Below are positions 46,708 through 55,614 of a stretch of 64,000 nucleotides of DNA, one piece after another. A model generated the notes under the pieces. That model was not told the DNA's origin and ran no database searches. It saw only the letters and a list, made by a program, of their open reading frames with translations. A program made the translations under genes and the position numbers. Within the stretch, counting starts at the first letter, position 1; every line of letters starts with the position of its first letter. This stretch comes from Bradyrhizobium sp. 186 (GTDB lineage Bacteria > Pseudomonadota > Alphaproteobacteria > Rhizobiales > Xanthobacteraceae): positions 992,001 to 1,056,000 of the forward strand of contig NZ_CP082164.1 in the NCBI RefSeq assembly GCF_023101685.1, in the 5' to 3' direction.

Positions 46708-47566
46708 TTTAGCTTCTCCGACGAGATCGACAAGTCAGTTGTCAGATACAATCTGGTAAGGAACGCCCAGATCCGACCTGTTCTACTGGCGTGAAGCCGG
46801 CAGTTGCCGAGTCGGCCGTGAGCTTGCATGGGCCAACTGGCCGATCTTCGGTTGGATCGGTCGGATCTCGCAAGACGAGCGCGCTCGATCCATTGAGGCG
46901 AACTGCAGTCGGCCGCCGGCGCAAGCAGTTGATGAGCTAGGACAGCTTCGGTTGCGGCATTCTGCATAGCTTCGCTTCGTTCTCACGATATTGAGGACGT
47001 GCGGCCAAATCTGCTCAGCTATCGCTTGGCCTGGCTCGATCAACCGGCACCCCGCCGCCGCATTTTGAGGCTCTGCGGAACTGCATGTACGAGGCAAACC
47101 GCTTGACACTGGCACGCTGGGTTCTCTCGAACGATGCAACCTGCGCGTTACTCAATCCCCGGGTCGGTCTCCCATCATCCATGGGCGCAGCTCGTCGACA
47201 ACCTGTCGGCTGGCGAGCATCGACGTGCGACATCTCTGCGCCGCGCAGGCCGGCAAAGGCCTGGGGCACAGCGCCAAAGCCGATCCATACATCGTCGATC
47301 AGCCCTCTGAAATGTGTGACCGCGATCATGAACCGATGAGCATTGGAACGTCCGGATCCCCATGGACGCAGTCAGCCGGTCCGTCGCGGCCAGCCGCCCC
47401 TCGGTGTAATTGACGACAGTGCTCTTGGCCAACACACGCCTAGCAGAGTGGCCGTGTGATCTCCCGAAAGGTAGGCCGATCACCAGGGTTTGTCAGAGCC
47501 AGTCCCAGGCGAAGCGGGTGCAGTGTCTCTCTCTGCGGCATACTCGTCGGGCTGCCGAGAGAGAGG
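46708..47566. other. no convincing gene (about 860 bases)
   Basis: Between two nif transcription units. Minus-strand frames at 47015-47483 (LAKSTVVNYTEGRLAATDRL, DDVWIGFGAVPQAFAGLRG) read somewhat protein-like in two phases and may be a relic, but I cannot name it. Confidence 0.4.
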
Positions 47567-47587
47567 GTCTGAGGCGATGCCTCAGAC
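47567..47587. terminator. perfect hairpin at the 3' end of the unknown nif-controlled gene
   Basis: GTCTGAGGC-GAT-GCCTCAGAC: 9-base perfect arms, 3-base loop. It overlaps the stop codon of the minus-strand gene. There is no U-tract on the minus strand (CCTCTCTCTC follows), so it may protect the 3' end or act as a weak bidirectional terminator. Confidence 0.5.
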
Positions 47588-48172
47588 GGGGCGGTTTTCG
47601 CTTCTGTTCTTCACCGGCTCCATTTTGGCCAGGCCGTCCTCGTATGAGATTTCCGCGTATGATCCACCGATGTCCTTGGCCGCGTCGAGCAGGTAGTCGA
47701 GCCTACCGGCCGTACCGAGCTTCTTGATGTCATTCTTGTCGACGCCGGCGAGGTCCATCATCTCCTTCCACACAGTTGATTCGTCGCAAGGCAGAATGCG
47801 GAAGGTGATGTCGCCTATCTTGGTGCGGTACTTCGCGAGCGGATCAATGTTGTTGCAGAAGATGAAATAGCTCCCTTTGGGGCTCAGCCTGCCATCCAGA
47901 ACCTTTGCGGCCTGAGGTAGATACGCGAAGGAATGCAGATATCCGGCAAGGACTGGGATGGTCGGTTCGCCTTCCTGCGCGATTGCAAGAACTTGTTCGA
48001 TGGAATAGTCCGGCGGTCGTTTTTCGTCGGCGAGCTGGGCTTGGAACTTCAGCGCGATGTCGCCCCGAAATCCAAATCGCCCCGACTTCGTTGTCTCGGT
48101 CTTAAGCACCGCATTCAGCAACCGCCCCTCCTTGTCCAACTGGCCAAGAGCAGTGTTGTCGATCGACGTCAT
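47582..48172 (-). CDS. unrecognised 196-residue protein under NifA/RpoN control
   Basis: From MTSIDNTALGQLDKEGRLL at 48172 (GGAG 8 bases upstream; the frame is open to 48451 but that would cover the promoter). Soluble, no signal peptide or membrane segment. Legible stretches: GRFGFRGDIALKFQAQLADE, SIEQVLAIAQEGEPTIPVLA, YFIFCNNIDPLAKYRTKIGD, DITFRILPCDESTVWKEMMD, GGSYAEISYEDGLAKMEPV. Two Cys (CNN and PCDE). I recognise no family. Transcribed divergently from iscN-nifS with its own RpoN-like promoter (48238-48252) and shared NifA sites, so it very probably belongs to the nitrogen fixation regulon. Confidence 0.85.
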   Translation of the reverse strand: MTSIDNTALGQLDKEGRLLNAVLKTETTKSGRFGFRGDIALKFQAQLADEKRPPDYSIEQVLAIAQEGEPTIPVLAGYLHSFAYLPQAAKVLDGRLSPKGSYFIFCNNIDPLAKYRTKIGDITFRILPCDESTVWKEMMDLAGVDKNDIKKLGTAGRLDYLLDAAKDIGGSYAEISYEDGLAKMEPVKNRSENRPV

Positions 48173-48237
48173 GGAAGGCTCCTCATCAATCTGTCGTGCA
48201 CATGCATCGCCCAATGCGGCGTGTCCGCTAACCTTAT

Positions 48238-48252
48238 GCAAGTTGTTTGCCG
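48238..48252 (-). promoter_or_regulatory. RpoN-like promoter, minus strand
   Basis: On the minus strand CGGCAAACAACTTGC: GG and GC are at exact -24/-12 spacing and TTGC is perfect; the first T and sixth C of TGGCAC differ. It is 66 bases upstream of the minus-strand gene start. Confidence 0.55.
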
Positions 48253-48262
48253 TGCGCCTATG

Positions 48263-48278
48263 TGTGCAGCGACGCACA
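48263..48278. promoter_or_regulatory. NifA-type upstream activator site (proximal)
   Basis: TGT-GCAGCGACGC-ACA. Only 11 bases from the minus-strand promoter but about 170 bases upstream of the plus-strand one, so it may serve iscN-nifS or modulate the minus promoter. Confidence 0.55.
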
Positions 48279-48371
48279 GCGTAAGCGGCGGCTTGGCGCA
48301 ATGTGCAGGGATACGTGCTGGCACCATCACGAGGTTTCGGCCGGATGAGGTCGGGACGCCGGAAAACCGCC

Positions 48372-48387
48372 TGTCGCAAAGCCGACA
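48372..48387. promoter_or_regulatory. NifA-type upstream activator site (shared)
   Basis: TGT-CGCAAAGCCG-ACA. It is 59 bases upstream of the plus-strand -24 element and 120 bases upstream of the minus-strand one, well placed to activate both. Confidence 0.75.
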
Positions 48388-48445
48388 GGTCGCAAATCGA
48401 ATGGTCGCCGCCTTCAAAACCAATTGTTTTCAGCTGCATCTCGAC

Positions 48446-48460
48446 TGGCATGGGATTTGC
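48446..48460 (+). promoter_or_regulatory. RpoN (-24/-12) promoter of iscN-nifS
   Basis: TGGCATGGGATTTGC: correct spacing and perfect TTGC, one change (C to T) in TGGCAC. The iscN ATG is 39 bases downstream. Confidence 0.8.
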
Positions 48461-48498
48461 GAACTGTGCCTCGCGACAGAACTGAGAGCGAGCCAGAA

Positions 48499-48819
48499 AT
48501 GATCAACCTAACGGATAGCGCCATCAACGCACTGAAGGCCGCAATCTCCTCGACAGCCCAGCCGGCAAGCGGTTTGCGGATCATGGTCGAAGGCGGCGGT
48601 TGCCAAGGGTTCACATACAAAATGGGTCTTGCTCATGAGCCGGTCTCCGATGAGCCCGTGTTCGAGCAAGACGGGATCAAAGTATTCGTCGACAACGCAA
48701 GCCGGGCGCATCTCAATGGCACCACGATCGACTTCGTGGTGTCGCTCGAAGGATCGGGGTTCCGCTTCGATAACCCAAATGCCAAATCGAGCTGCTCCTG
48801 CGGCAAATCGTTCAGCTGA
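48499..48819 (+). CDS. iscN: HesB/IscA-family Fe-S assembly protein
   Basis: 106 residues from MINLTDSAINALKAAISS. The three conserved ligands are Cys35 (EGGGCQGFTYKM), Cys99 and Cys101 (SSCSCGKSFS). A-type proteins bind iron or a [4Fe-4S] cluster and deliver it to apo-targets. First gene of the nifS operon, which pairs it with a NifU-like protein and a cysteine desulfurase; the name iscN is used for this position in rhizobia. Translation start selected because upstream codons cover the promoter. Confidence 0.95.
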   Translation: MINLTDSAINALKAAISSTAQPASGLRIMVEGGGCQGFTYKMGLAHEPVSDEPVFEQDGIKVFVDNASRAHLNGTTIDFVVSLEGSGFRFDNPNAKSSCSCGKSFS

Positions 48820-48858
48820 GCCGCCTTCGGACCATTCGCAATGGAAGGAGCATCGAAC

Positions 48859-49152
48859 ATGGGCCTGAAGGCTGAACGAACGAAGCAGTCTTCGACTGCA
48901 GAGCCTTCCGATCGCGAGCGGACTGTCTGCGCGGTGCTCGATGAGATTCGGCCAAGCCTCAGGCGTGATGGTGGGGATTGTGAGCTCGTCGAAATCGACG
49001 GCAACAAGATCATGGTCAGGCTCACCGGCGCCTGCATGTTATGCAAGCTTGCGGGCACGACGCTCGCGGCCATTCAGGCGCGCCTGATCGAGCGGCTCGG
49101 CGAGTTCGTCCGCCTGATCCCGCTCCCCGGAGCTGCCAAAGTGGGGCATTAA
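48859..49152 (+). CDS. NifU C-terminal domain protein (Nfu-type scaffold)
   Basis: 97 residues from MGLKAERTKQ, behind GGAAGGAG (the ATG at 48841 is used up by this site). AVLDEIRPSLRRDGGDCELV and VRLTGACMLCKLAGTTL carry the CxxC (Cys59, Cys62) that holds a bridging [4Fe-4S] cluster. Full-length NifU also has an N-terminal IscU-like domain and a central ferredoxin-like domain; here only the C-terminal domain is encoded, the usual arrangement in rhizobia. 40 bases after iscN. Confidence 0.93.
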   Translation: MGLKAERTKQSSTAEPSDRERTVCAVLDEIRPSLRRDGGDCELVEIDGNKIMVRLTGACMLCKLAGTTLAAIQARLIERLGEFVRLIPLPGAAKVGH

Positions 49153-49170
49153 GTGCAGAGCGGACAGTCC

Positions 49171-50364
49171 ATGCGGCCGATCTACCTGGATAACAACGCG
49201 ACGACCCGTGCTCATCCTTTGGTCGTGGCGGCAATGCTGCCGTTCTTCTCTGGGCAATTCGGCAATGCCTCGTCCGCGCATGCATTCGGCATTAAGGTTG
49301 CGCCCGCATTGAAACAAGCGCGCCGGAAGCTGCGGGCCCTCGTTGGCGCGGCATTCGATCACGAGATCGTCTTCACGTCGGGCGCGACTGAATCCGACAA
49401 CACAGCGATCCTGTCCGCGCTCGCCGTGCAGGAGGGACGCGACGAGATCGTCACAACGGCCGTTGAGCATCCGGCCGTGCTGTCCCTTGCCGAGGAGCTG
49501 GGACGACGAGGAATCAAGACCCATGTCATTCCGGTCGATGCAAGCGGCCGATTGAACATCGAGGCTTATCGCAACGCATTGTCGAGGCGCACGTCAATCG
49601 CCTCGGTCATGTGGGCCAATAATGAGACCGGTACGATCTTTCCGGTGAAATCCCTCGCCAAGATGGCGCGCTCAGTCGGTGCGCTCTTTCACACCGACGC
49701 GGTCCAGGCGGTCGGGCGGATTCCGATTGACCTGAAGACTACGGACATCGACATGCTGTCGCTCTCCGGCCACAAGCTCCATGGTCCGAAGGGGATCGGC
49801 GCGCTGTATGTGCGCAAGGACATCAAGTTTCGACCGCTGATCTTCGGCGGCGCACAGGAGCGGCATCGTCGCGCTGGCACCCAAAACGTTCCGGGCATTA
49901 TTGGGCTCGGCAAGGCGGCGGAACTCGCTGCGGCACACCTCATACAAGAGCAGATGCAGATTGGCGTCCTTCGCGACCGGCTGGAGCAAGGCATTCTCGC
50001 TCTCGGCTGTTGCATCGTGCTTGGTCATATCAAGAACCGCTTGGCAAATACGTCTAACATTGCCTTCGAGCATCTCGAAGCAGACGCCATCGTCAACCAC
50101 CTGAACCGCAACGGAATTGCCGTCTCACTCGGTTCAGCCTGCGCGTCCGGCTCGATGGTGCCGTCCCATGTCCTGCGCGCGATGAGAGTACCACCGGCTT
50201 TTTTGCGCGGTGCGGTTCGCTTCTCGCTGTCGCGCGACACGGCGCCCGATGAGATCGATCGTGTCCTGCAAGTCCTGGCGGACATCACTGCCAAACAGAG
50301 AGCCTTGTGGCGTGCGTGTCAGGAGCGCGCGGGCGAGAGCTCACAACTTGCGGAGCTCCTATGA
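49171..50364 (+). CDS. nifS: cysteine desulfurase NifS
   Basis: 397 residues from MRPIYLDNNATTRAHPLVVA; a GTG at 49153, touching the previous stop, would add six residues. PLP Lys202 is in LSGHKLHGPKGIGALYV and active-site Cys324 in SLGSACASGSMVPSHV. EIVFTSGATESDN and MWANNETGTIFPV are class-typical. It removes sulfur from cysteine for Fe-S cluster and NifB-co synthesis. The co-operonic IscN and NifU-like proteins are its acceptors. Confidence 0.97.
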   Translation: MRPIYLDNNATTRAHPLVVAAMLPFFSGQFGNASSAHAFGIKVAPALKQARRKLRALVGAAFDHEIVFTSGATESDNTAILSALAVQEGRDEIVTTAVEHPAVLSLAEELGRRGIKTHVIPVDASGRLNIEAYRNALSRRTSIASVMWANNETGTIFPVKSLAKMARSVGALFHTDAVQAVGRIPIDLKTTDIDMLSLSGHKLHGPKGIGALYVRKDIKFRPLIFGGAQERHRRAGTQNVPGIIGLGKAAELAAAHLIQEQMQIGVLRDRLEQGILALGCCIVLGHIKNRLANTSNIAFEHLEADAIVNHLNRNGIAVSLGSACASGSMVPSHVLRAMRVPPAFLRGAVRFSLSRDTAPDEIDRVLQVLADITAKQRALWRACQERAGESSQLAELL

Positions 50365-50582
50365 AGGTCATGATTCGCCGTTCGCCCGAGACGGGGCTTT
50401 CGATTTATGTGCCCAAGAAGGATCTTGAGGAGCCGATTGTCGAATGTGAGCACGAGACGCTGTGGGGTGGTTGGATTAGAATCGCGAACGGCTGGGTGCT
50501 CGACCTACCCGCGATGGCGAGTGACACCATCCTTCCAATCACTATCAACGCCAAGAAGCGCGGCGGCGAAGCAACCGAATGA
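50361..50582 (+). CDS. nifT: NifT/FixU-family protein
   Basis: 73 residues: MKVMIRRSPETGLSIYVPKK, then DLEEPIVECEHETLWGGWI and NGWVLDLPAMASDTILPITI. This beta-rich small protein is widespread in nif clusters (NifT or FixU); mutants usually have little phenotype. Overlaps nifS by four bases (ATGA). Confidence 0.93.
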   Translation: MKVMIRRSPETGLSIYVPKKDLEEPIVECEHETLWGGWIRIANGWVLDLPAMASDTILPITINAKKRGGEATE

Positions 50583-50806
50583 TGAATGCTGCGACTCCAC
50601 AGAACCTCGCCAAGCCAGCGGATGCGGAAGCTATTCTTGGCGGAGCGGTCCGGCCTCTGCGAGGAAGGCCACATCATTCCCTGGCTTTGGCTTGGCGTGA
50701 CCGAAGGTTCCAGCCGACCGTGCCGATGACTCCGGAAGCGCTCGAAGCGTTCTTGGGAACCAAGATCGCGCCGACGCACGGTGCCAAACGCAATATCTCG
50801 GCCTAG
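50579..50806 (+). CDS. small unknown protein coupled to nifT
   Basis: 75 residues, starting ATGATG across the nifT stop (four-base overlap), a sign of translational coupling. Contains PMTPEALEAFLGTKIAPTHG. No family recognised. A competing 36-codon frame (MRKLFLAERSGLCEEGHIIP) starts at about 50621 in another phase, so the annotation could be wrong in frame. Confidence 0.45.
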   Translation: MMNAATPQNLAKPADAEAILGGAVRPLRGRPHHSLALAWRDRRFQPTVPMTPEALEAFLGTKIAPTHGAKRNISA

Positions 50807-51071
50807 GCCAGCACTGAGGCGTTAGGCCAGCGCGATGGCGTTGACGGGGGAGGCCCTCGCGAGGGCCAATTGTGCTGACATCGCCAGCCCGGTCGTTGCA
50901 TTCCGCACACAGCGTCAGGCCAATTGCTACAACTCCGCAAGAGTCAGTTTCGAGAGGATTGAATCTCGCGCCGGGCCAGGTCGTAGCTTGCAAATTGTGA
51001 TGCAACGTTCGCGATGCAAATCCTTGAATCAGTCTCGAACTACGCGTCAAGACTAAGGTTGTAAATGAAGC

Positions 51072-53177
51072 ATGGTCAGACAAAGAGCGTCGACGAGGTC
51101 GCGAACTGGAAGGCCAACGCCCTCCGCTCCTGACGATGATCCCTATCTATGGTTGGAACAGATCGAAGGCGCGCGGGCGCTGAACTTCGTCGAGCGGCAG
51201 AATAGCAGAACCCTGGAGGTGTTTGGCGGACCTGCAGCCGAACGAGACAGAGATGCGCTGACAGCGATTTACGACCGACCTGACAATATCCCCTATGTCA
51301 GCCGGCGCGGCGGGTATCTCTACAATCTGTGGAGGGACGCCAATAATCCACGCGGCCTCTGGCGGCGAACCACTCTGGAAGAGTATCGCACGCTGAAGCC
51401 GTCATGGGACATCCTGCTCGACCTCGATCAACTTGCCGTCAGCGAAGGCAAAGACTGGCTTCTGAACGCCACGGCCGCACCGCCTGGAAATTACTCGCGG
51501 TGGATCTTGAGTCTATCGCGCGGCGGAAGCGATGCCGTCACCTTGCGTGAATTCGACTCAGATACGAAGCTCTTCATCCACGATGGCTTTATCTTGCCGG
51601 AAGGCAAAGGCAGCGGCGTATGGCTCGATTCTGATACGCTGGTGTTGTTAAGCTCCCATGGCGACGGCATGGCCGCGACCACCGGCTATGCGCGCACGGT
51701 GAGGCTGTGGCGGCGTGGTACGCATGTTGACAAAGCGGCAGTGATCTTTGAGACCAAGGCCGCTCATGTGTCAGTCGGTTGCAGTGTTGACGACACTGTC
51801 GTGCCGCCCAGGATCTGGTTCCTCGATGCGACAGACGTCTCCAATTGCGTGGTCTGGCTGGGCGATGAAACGGGCGCCAAGACGAGGCTCGATTTGCCAA
51901 GTAACATCTGGATGCGGTCGCATCGCAACTGGCTTGCCCTGAAGCCGCGCGAATCCTGGTCTGTGGCAGGGCAGACCTATGCCGCGGATACGGTGCTCGT
52001 CATCCCGCTGCCGGCGTTCCTGGCGGGCAGCCGCCAGTTCGAGATTCTCTTCGAGCCGGGCCCGCGCCGTGCGCTGCAGAGCTTCTTTTGGAGTGCGGGC
52101 AAGCTTGTGCTTTGTATTTTCGACGAACTCCGGCCAGTCTTCGAGATCTGCGCGCCATGCGATCATGGCTGGAACCGCGAGCAATTGGGCGGGCTTCCTG
52201 ATCTTGGCGTCGTCGACATCTGGTCTCTCGATCGCGATCCGTCCGAGAGCAATGGCGACTTGCTGGCTCACGTCGAGGATCCGCTCACCCCGCCGTCCCT
52301 CATCCTGATGGAGCGGGGCGTTGGCAGTCCCGCCGTGCTGAAGCAGGCGCCGAAGACGTTTGCCGCGGAGCACTGCGTGGTCACGCGGCACGAGGCCATC
52401 TCGATCGACGGTGAGCGAATTCCCTACCTGCAGACCGGCCCGGTCAGACAGACCGGCAACGCGCCGGTCCATCTGAGCGGATATGGCGGGTTTGGGATCT
52501 CCGTGAAACCGTATTACAATTCCGCGCTCGGTAAGCTTTGGCTTGACTGCGGCGGCACCACGGTTCAGGCAAATTTGCGCGGCGGCGGTGAGTTCGGCAC
52601 GCGCTGGCACGACGCCGGCCGGCTGGCCGGCAAGAGATTGTCGCATGACGATTTCGCAGCCGTCGCCGCCGATCTCGTTAAGCGCGGCGTGACACAGGCC
52701 AAGCGGATCGGGGCCGAGAGTGGATCGAACGGCGGCATCCTCATTACCAACATGCTAACGCGATACCCCGGGCTCTTTGGCGCACTGTTCTGCACCGTCC
52801 CGCTGATCGACATGCGCCGCTACACCAAACTGCTCGCCGGGGCGAACTGGCTCGCCGAATATGGCGATCCCGACAACGCTGAGGAGTGGGAGTGGCTGAA
52901 GACCTATTCTGCCTATCATGCCGCAAGACCCGGGCAGTCCTATCCACCGATCCTGATGGCCACCAGGCGGCGGGACGATCGCGTCCATCCCGGACATGCG
53001 CGCAAAATGGCAGCGAAGCTGCAGGCGATGGGCTATGAGGCTTATTTCTACGAGCATGCCGCCGGCGGCCACGGCTATGGCAAGGACAACAGCGAGCACG
53101 CCGGCTTGTTGGTGCTGGGCCTGCGTTTCCTGAAGAGCAGGATCGGCTGGCTGGATACCGAGACGTCAGCGACGTAG
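51072..53177 (+). CDS. prolyl oligopeptidase family (S9A) serine peptidase
   Basis: 701 residues, full length for S9A. An N-terminal DDDPYLWLEQIEGARALNFV opens the family; a beta-propeller region (about 75-430) follows; the alpha/beta hydrolase domain has SGYGGFGISVKPYYN, GGTTVQANLRGGGEFGTRWH, nucleophile Ser552 (GAESGSNGGILITNM), Asp in RRRDDRVHPGHARK and His in AAGGHGYGKD. Cleaves Pro-containing peptides in the cytoplasm (no signal peptide). It lies between nifS-nifT and nifB in the same orientation, 265 bases after the small ORF, with no RpoN promoter found; a link to nitrogen fixation is only positional. Confidence 0.93.
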   Translation: MVRQRASTRSRTGRPTPSAPDDDPYLWLEQIEGARALNFVERQNSRTLEVFGGPAAERDRDALTAIYDRPDNIPYVSRRGGYLYNLWRDANNPRGLWRRTTLEEYRTLKPSWDILLDLDQLAVSEGKDWLLNATAAPPGNYSRWILSLSRGGSDAVTLREFDSDTKLFIHDGFILPEGKGSGVWLDSDTLVLLSSHGDGMAATTGYARTVRLWRRGTHVDKAAVIFETKAAHVSVGCSVDDTVVPPRIWFLDATDVSNCVVWLGDETGAKTRLDLPSNIWMRSHRNWLALKPRESWSVAGQTYAADTVLVIPLPAFLAGSRQFEILFEPGPRRALQSFFWSAGKLVLCIFDELRPVFEICAPCDHGWNREQLGGLPDLGVVDIWSLDRDPSESNGDLLAHVEDPLTPPSLILMERGVGSPAVLKQAPKTFAAEHCVVTRHEAISIDGERIPYLQTGPVRQTGNAPVHLSGYGGFGISVKPYYNSALGKLWLDCGGTTVQANLRGGGEFGTRWHDAGRLAGKRLSHDDFAAVAADLVKRGVTQAKRIGAESGSNGGILITNMLTRYPGLFGALFCTVPLIDMRRYTKLLAGANWLAEYGDPDNAEEWEWLKTYSAYHAARPGQSYPPILMATRRRDDRVHPGHARKMAAKLQAMGYEAYFYEHAAGGHGYGKDNSEHAGLLVLGLRFLKSRIGWLDTETSAT

Positions 53178-53638
53178 TGTAGTTGTTGGACGGCAGTTCG
53201 TGCGATGTCGACCGAGGCGGCTGCAGCCTTACGAATCTGATCGGCATCCACACCCGCACGACCTATTCGAGATGCCAATCAACGTTTGGACGCACGGTCC
53301 AATTCGTGGCCGTCGGGACCCTGGCCACCAGGCGTTTCTCTTCACCTGCCCGACAATGCCTTCCGGAGTGTCAGGCAGGGGCCCGCGTGATCTTCCACGA
53401 CATAGGTCGGTAACGGGGGCTGCTTCTTGTCGGTATCTACGAAGGATCGCCAGTTCAAGTTGTCCTTCAAAGCGTCCGGAACGTCTTTTGCGGATTGTGC
53501 TTTGCATACGCGTCACATTTCGGCGACAAGATCAACTTTCAACGACACCAGCCGCCATGCTCTTTGCCCAAGGGCATAGATGAAGCAGCGTACCCGCCGT
53601 CATAAGAGCGCTGCCAGCGCTCTTGTGATCGCAATTTC
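53178..53638. other. intergenic upstream of the nifB control region
   Basis: About 460 bases with no gene recognised; short overlapping frames only. Confidence 0.4.
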
Positions 53639-53654
53639 TGTCAGCTTTCCAACA
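53639..53654 (+). promoter_or_regulatory. NifA upstream activator site of nifB
   Basis: TGT-CAGCTTTCCA-ACA, 78 bases upstream of the -24 element. Confidence 0.8.
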
Positions 53655-53732
53655 TGAGTTGATAAAACTGACATTCGAGCAGGCGTTACCTAACTGCTTG
53701 AAGCGGACCACAAAATTCGTTTGTGGCAGGTA

Positions 53733-53747
53733 TGGCACGCCAGTTGC
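53733..53747 (+). promoter_or_regulatory. RpoN (-24/-12) promoter of nifB
   Basis: TGGCACGCCAGTTGC, perfect. The 17-base string ATGGCACGCCAGTTGCT is identical to that at the nifH promoter (60746-60762). Confidence 0.93.
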
Positions 53748-53817
53748 TCTTGGCTTTTCAGAAACGACTCTGGGAATGCTTGCTGGAAGGATTCGGCTTG
53801 CGAAGAGAATTGGAAAA

Positions 53818-55374
53818 ATGAGTACTTCAGCGCAACACCAGGTATCCTGCGGCGGCGGCGAGATCAGCGAGACCATGCAAGTCATGGCTAAGCACAAGAG
53901 CTGCGGTACGGTCGGTGGCAGCGGCAAGGCGAGCTGCGGATCTCAGGCCGGCATCGGCAATGTGCCAAATGAGGTCTGGGAAAAGGTGAAGAACCATCCC
54001 TGCTACAGCGAGGAGGCGCACCACCATTATGCCCGCATGCATGTCGCGGTCGCACCCGCCTGCAATATCCAGTGCAATTACTGCAATCGTAAATACGATT
54101 GCGCCAACGAATCGCGCCCCGGCATTGTTAGCGAGAAGTTGACGCCGGAGCAGGCCGCCAAGAAGGTGCTGGCGGTCGCTTCCGCGATCCCTCAGATGAG
54201 CGTGGTCGGCGTTGCTGGCCCTGGCGACCCCCTGGCGAATCCGGACAAGACATTCAAGACGTTCGAGCTCGTCAATAAGCTCGCGCCAGATATCAAGCTG
54301 TGCCTCTCGACGAACGGTCTGGCGTTAGCTGATCATGTCGACACGATCGCAAGACTCAAGGTCGATCACGTGACGATCACGATCAACATGATCGATCCCG
54401 ATATTGGCGCAAAGATCTATCCCTGGATCTTTTACCGCCACAAGCGCTACACCGGCATTGAAGCTGCAAGCATCCTCAGCAATCGGCAGCTCCAGGGCCT
54501 GGAGATGCTCACCGCGCGCGGCATCCTGTGCAAAGTCAACTCGGTGATGATTCCCGGGATTAACGATCAGCATCTGGTTGAGGTTAACAAGGCCGTGAAG
54601 TCGCGCGGCGCCTTCCTGCATAACGTGATGCCGCTGATTTCGTCGCCCGAGCACGGCACCGTGTTCGGTCTCAGCGGGCAACGCGGCCCGACCGCACAGG
54701 AAGTGAAAGCATTGCAGGATAGCTGCGAAAGCGAGATGAACATGATGCGTCACTGTCGCCAGTGCCGCGCCGACGCCGTCGGACTGCTCGGGGAGGACCG
54801 CGGCGCGGAGTTCACCATGGAAAAGATCATGGCCATGGACATCGAATATGATGAGCAGGCCCGAAAGGAGTATCAGGCCAAAGTCGAGAAGGCGCGCATT
54901 GCAAAGCTTGCGGCCCAGCAGGAGCGGCTTGCGGGGCTCGCCAGCGCGTCCAGCGAAATCAAGGTGCTGGTGGCGGTTGCAACCAAGGGCTCGGGATTGA
55001 TCAACCAGCACTTCGGTCATGCCAAGGAGTTCCAGATCTACGAGCTCTCGACTTCAGGCGCAAAATTCGTTGGCCATCGTCCTATTCATCCCTATTGCCA
55101 GGGCGGCCATGGCGAGGACAGCAAGCTCGAAGTCGCCATCGGCGCCATCAACGATTGCCATGCCGTGTTCGTGTCAAAGATCGGCGGCTGCCCGAAGGCC
55201 GAATTGATCAAGGCCGGAATCGAGCCGGTCGATCAGTATGCCTGCGAGTTCATCGATGGCTCGGCGATCGCCTGGTTCAAACTCTATCTCGATAAAGTCA
55301 ATGAGGGGAAGATCAAGCACGTTGAGCGGGTCGATGCGGCGGCCCGCCACAATGGGCTGATTTCCGCAGCCTGA
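53818..55374 (+). CDS. nifB: NifB, radical SAM FeMo-cofactor core synthase
   Basis: 518 residues from [17 protein letters not shown] (an in-frame Met at 53776 is possible). Radical SAM cluster Cys82, 86, 89 in [31 protein letters not shown] and [13 protein letters not shown] follow. C-terminal NifX-like domain (about 385-500): [20 protein letters not shown] to [17 protein letters not shown]. NifB fuses two [4Fe-4S] clusters and inserts the central carbide to make NifB-co in the cytoplasm. Ribosome binding site GAAGAG/GGAAA before the ATG. Co-transcribed with frxA. Confidence 0.98.
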   Translation: MSTSAQHQVSCGGGEISETMQVMAKHKSCGTVGGSGKASCGSQAGIGNVPNEVWEKVKNHPCYSEEAHHHYARMHVAVAPACNIQCNYCNRKYDCANESRPGIVSEKLTPEQAAKKVLAVASAIPQMSVVGVAGPGDPLANPDKTFKTFELVNKLAPDIKLCLSTNGLALADHVDTIARLKVDHVTITINMIDPDIGAKIYPWIFYRHKRYTGIEAASILSNRQLQGLEMLTARGILCKVNSVMIPGINDQHLVEVNKAVKSRGAFLHNVMPLISSPEHGTVFGLSGQRGPTAQEVKALQDSCESEMNMMRHCRQCRADAVGLLGEDRGAEFTMEKIMAMDIEYDEQARKEYQAKVEKARIAKLAAQQERLAGLASASSEIKVLVAVATKGSGLINQHFGHAKEFQIYELSTSGAKFVGHRPIHPYCQGGHGEDSKLEVAIGAINDCHAVFVSKIGGCPKAELIKAGIEPVDQYACEFIDGSAIAWFKLYLDKVNEGKIKHVERVDAAARHNGLISAA

Positions 55375-55389
55375 GGATGGGTTCAAACA

Positions 55390-55614
55390 ATGCCCTTCAA
55401 GATCATCGCCTCGCAATGCACGGGCTGTTCGGCGTGCGAAACGCAATGCCCGAACTTCGCTATTTCCGAGCGAGCCGGCGTTTTCCTGATCGATCCTGAG
55501 AAATGCACCGAGTGCGCCGCCTACTTTGATGAGCCGCAATGCGTGGCGGTTTGCCCGGTTGACAATACATGCGTGCTCGACACGGCACTGCCGCGTCACC
55601 AGGAGCCTGCTTGA
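55390..55614 (+). CDS. fdxN: 2[4Fe-4S] ferredoxin downstream of nifB
   Basis: 74 residues; Cys10, 13, 16, 20 and Cys39, 42, 51, 55, the same register as the ferredoxin at 26346. [20 protein letters not shown] opens it. In Bradyrhizobium this position is called frxA; its homologue FdxN donates electrons to NifB-dependent maturation or nitrogenase reductase. 15 bases after nifB. Confidence 0.96.
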   Translation: MPFKIIASQCTGCSACETQCPNFAISERAGVFLIDPEKCTECAAYFDEPQCVAVCPVDNTCVLDTALPRHQEPA

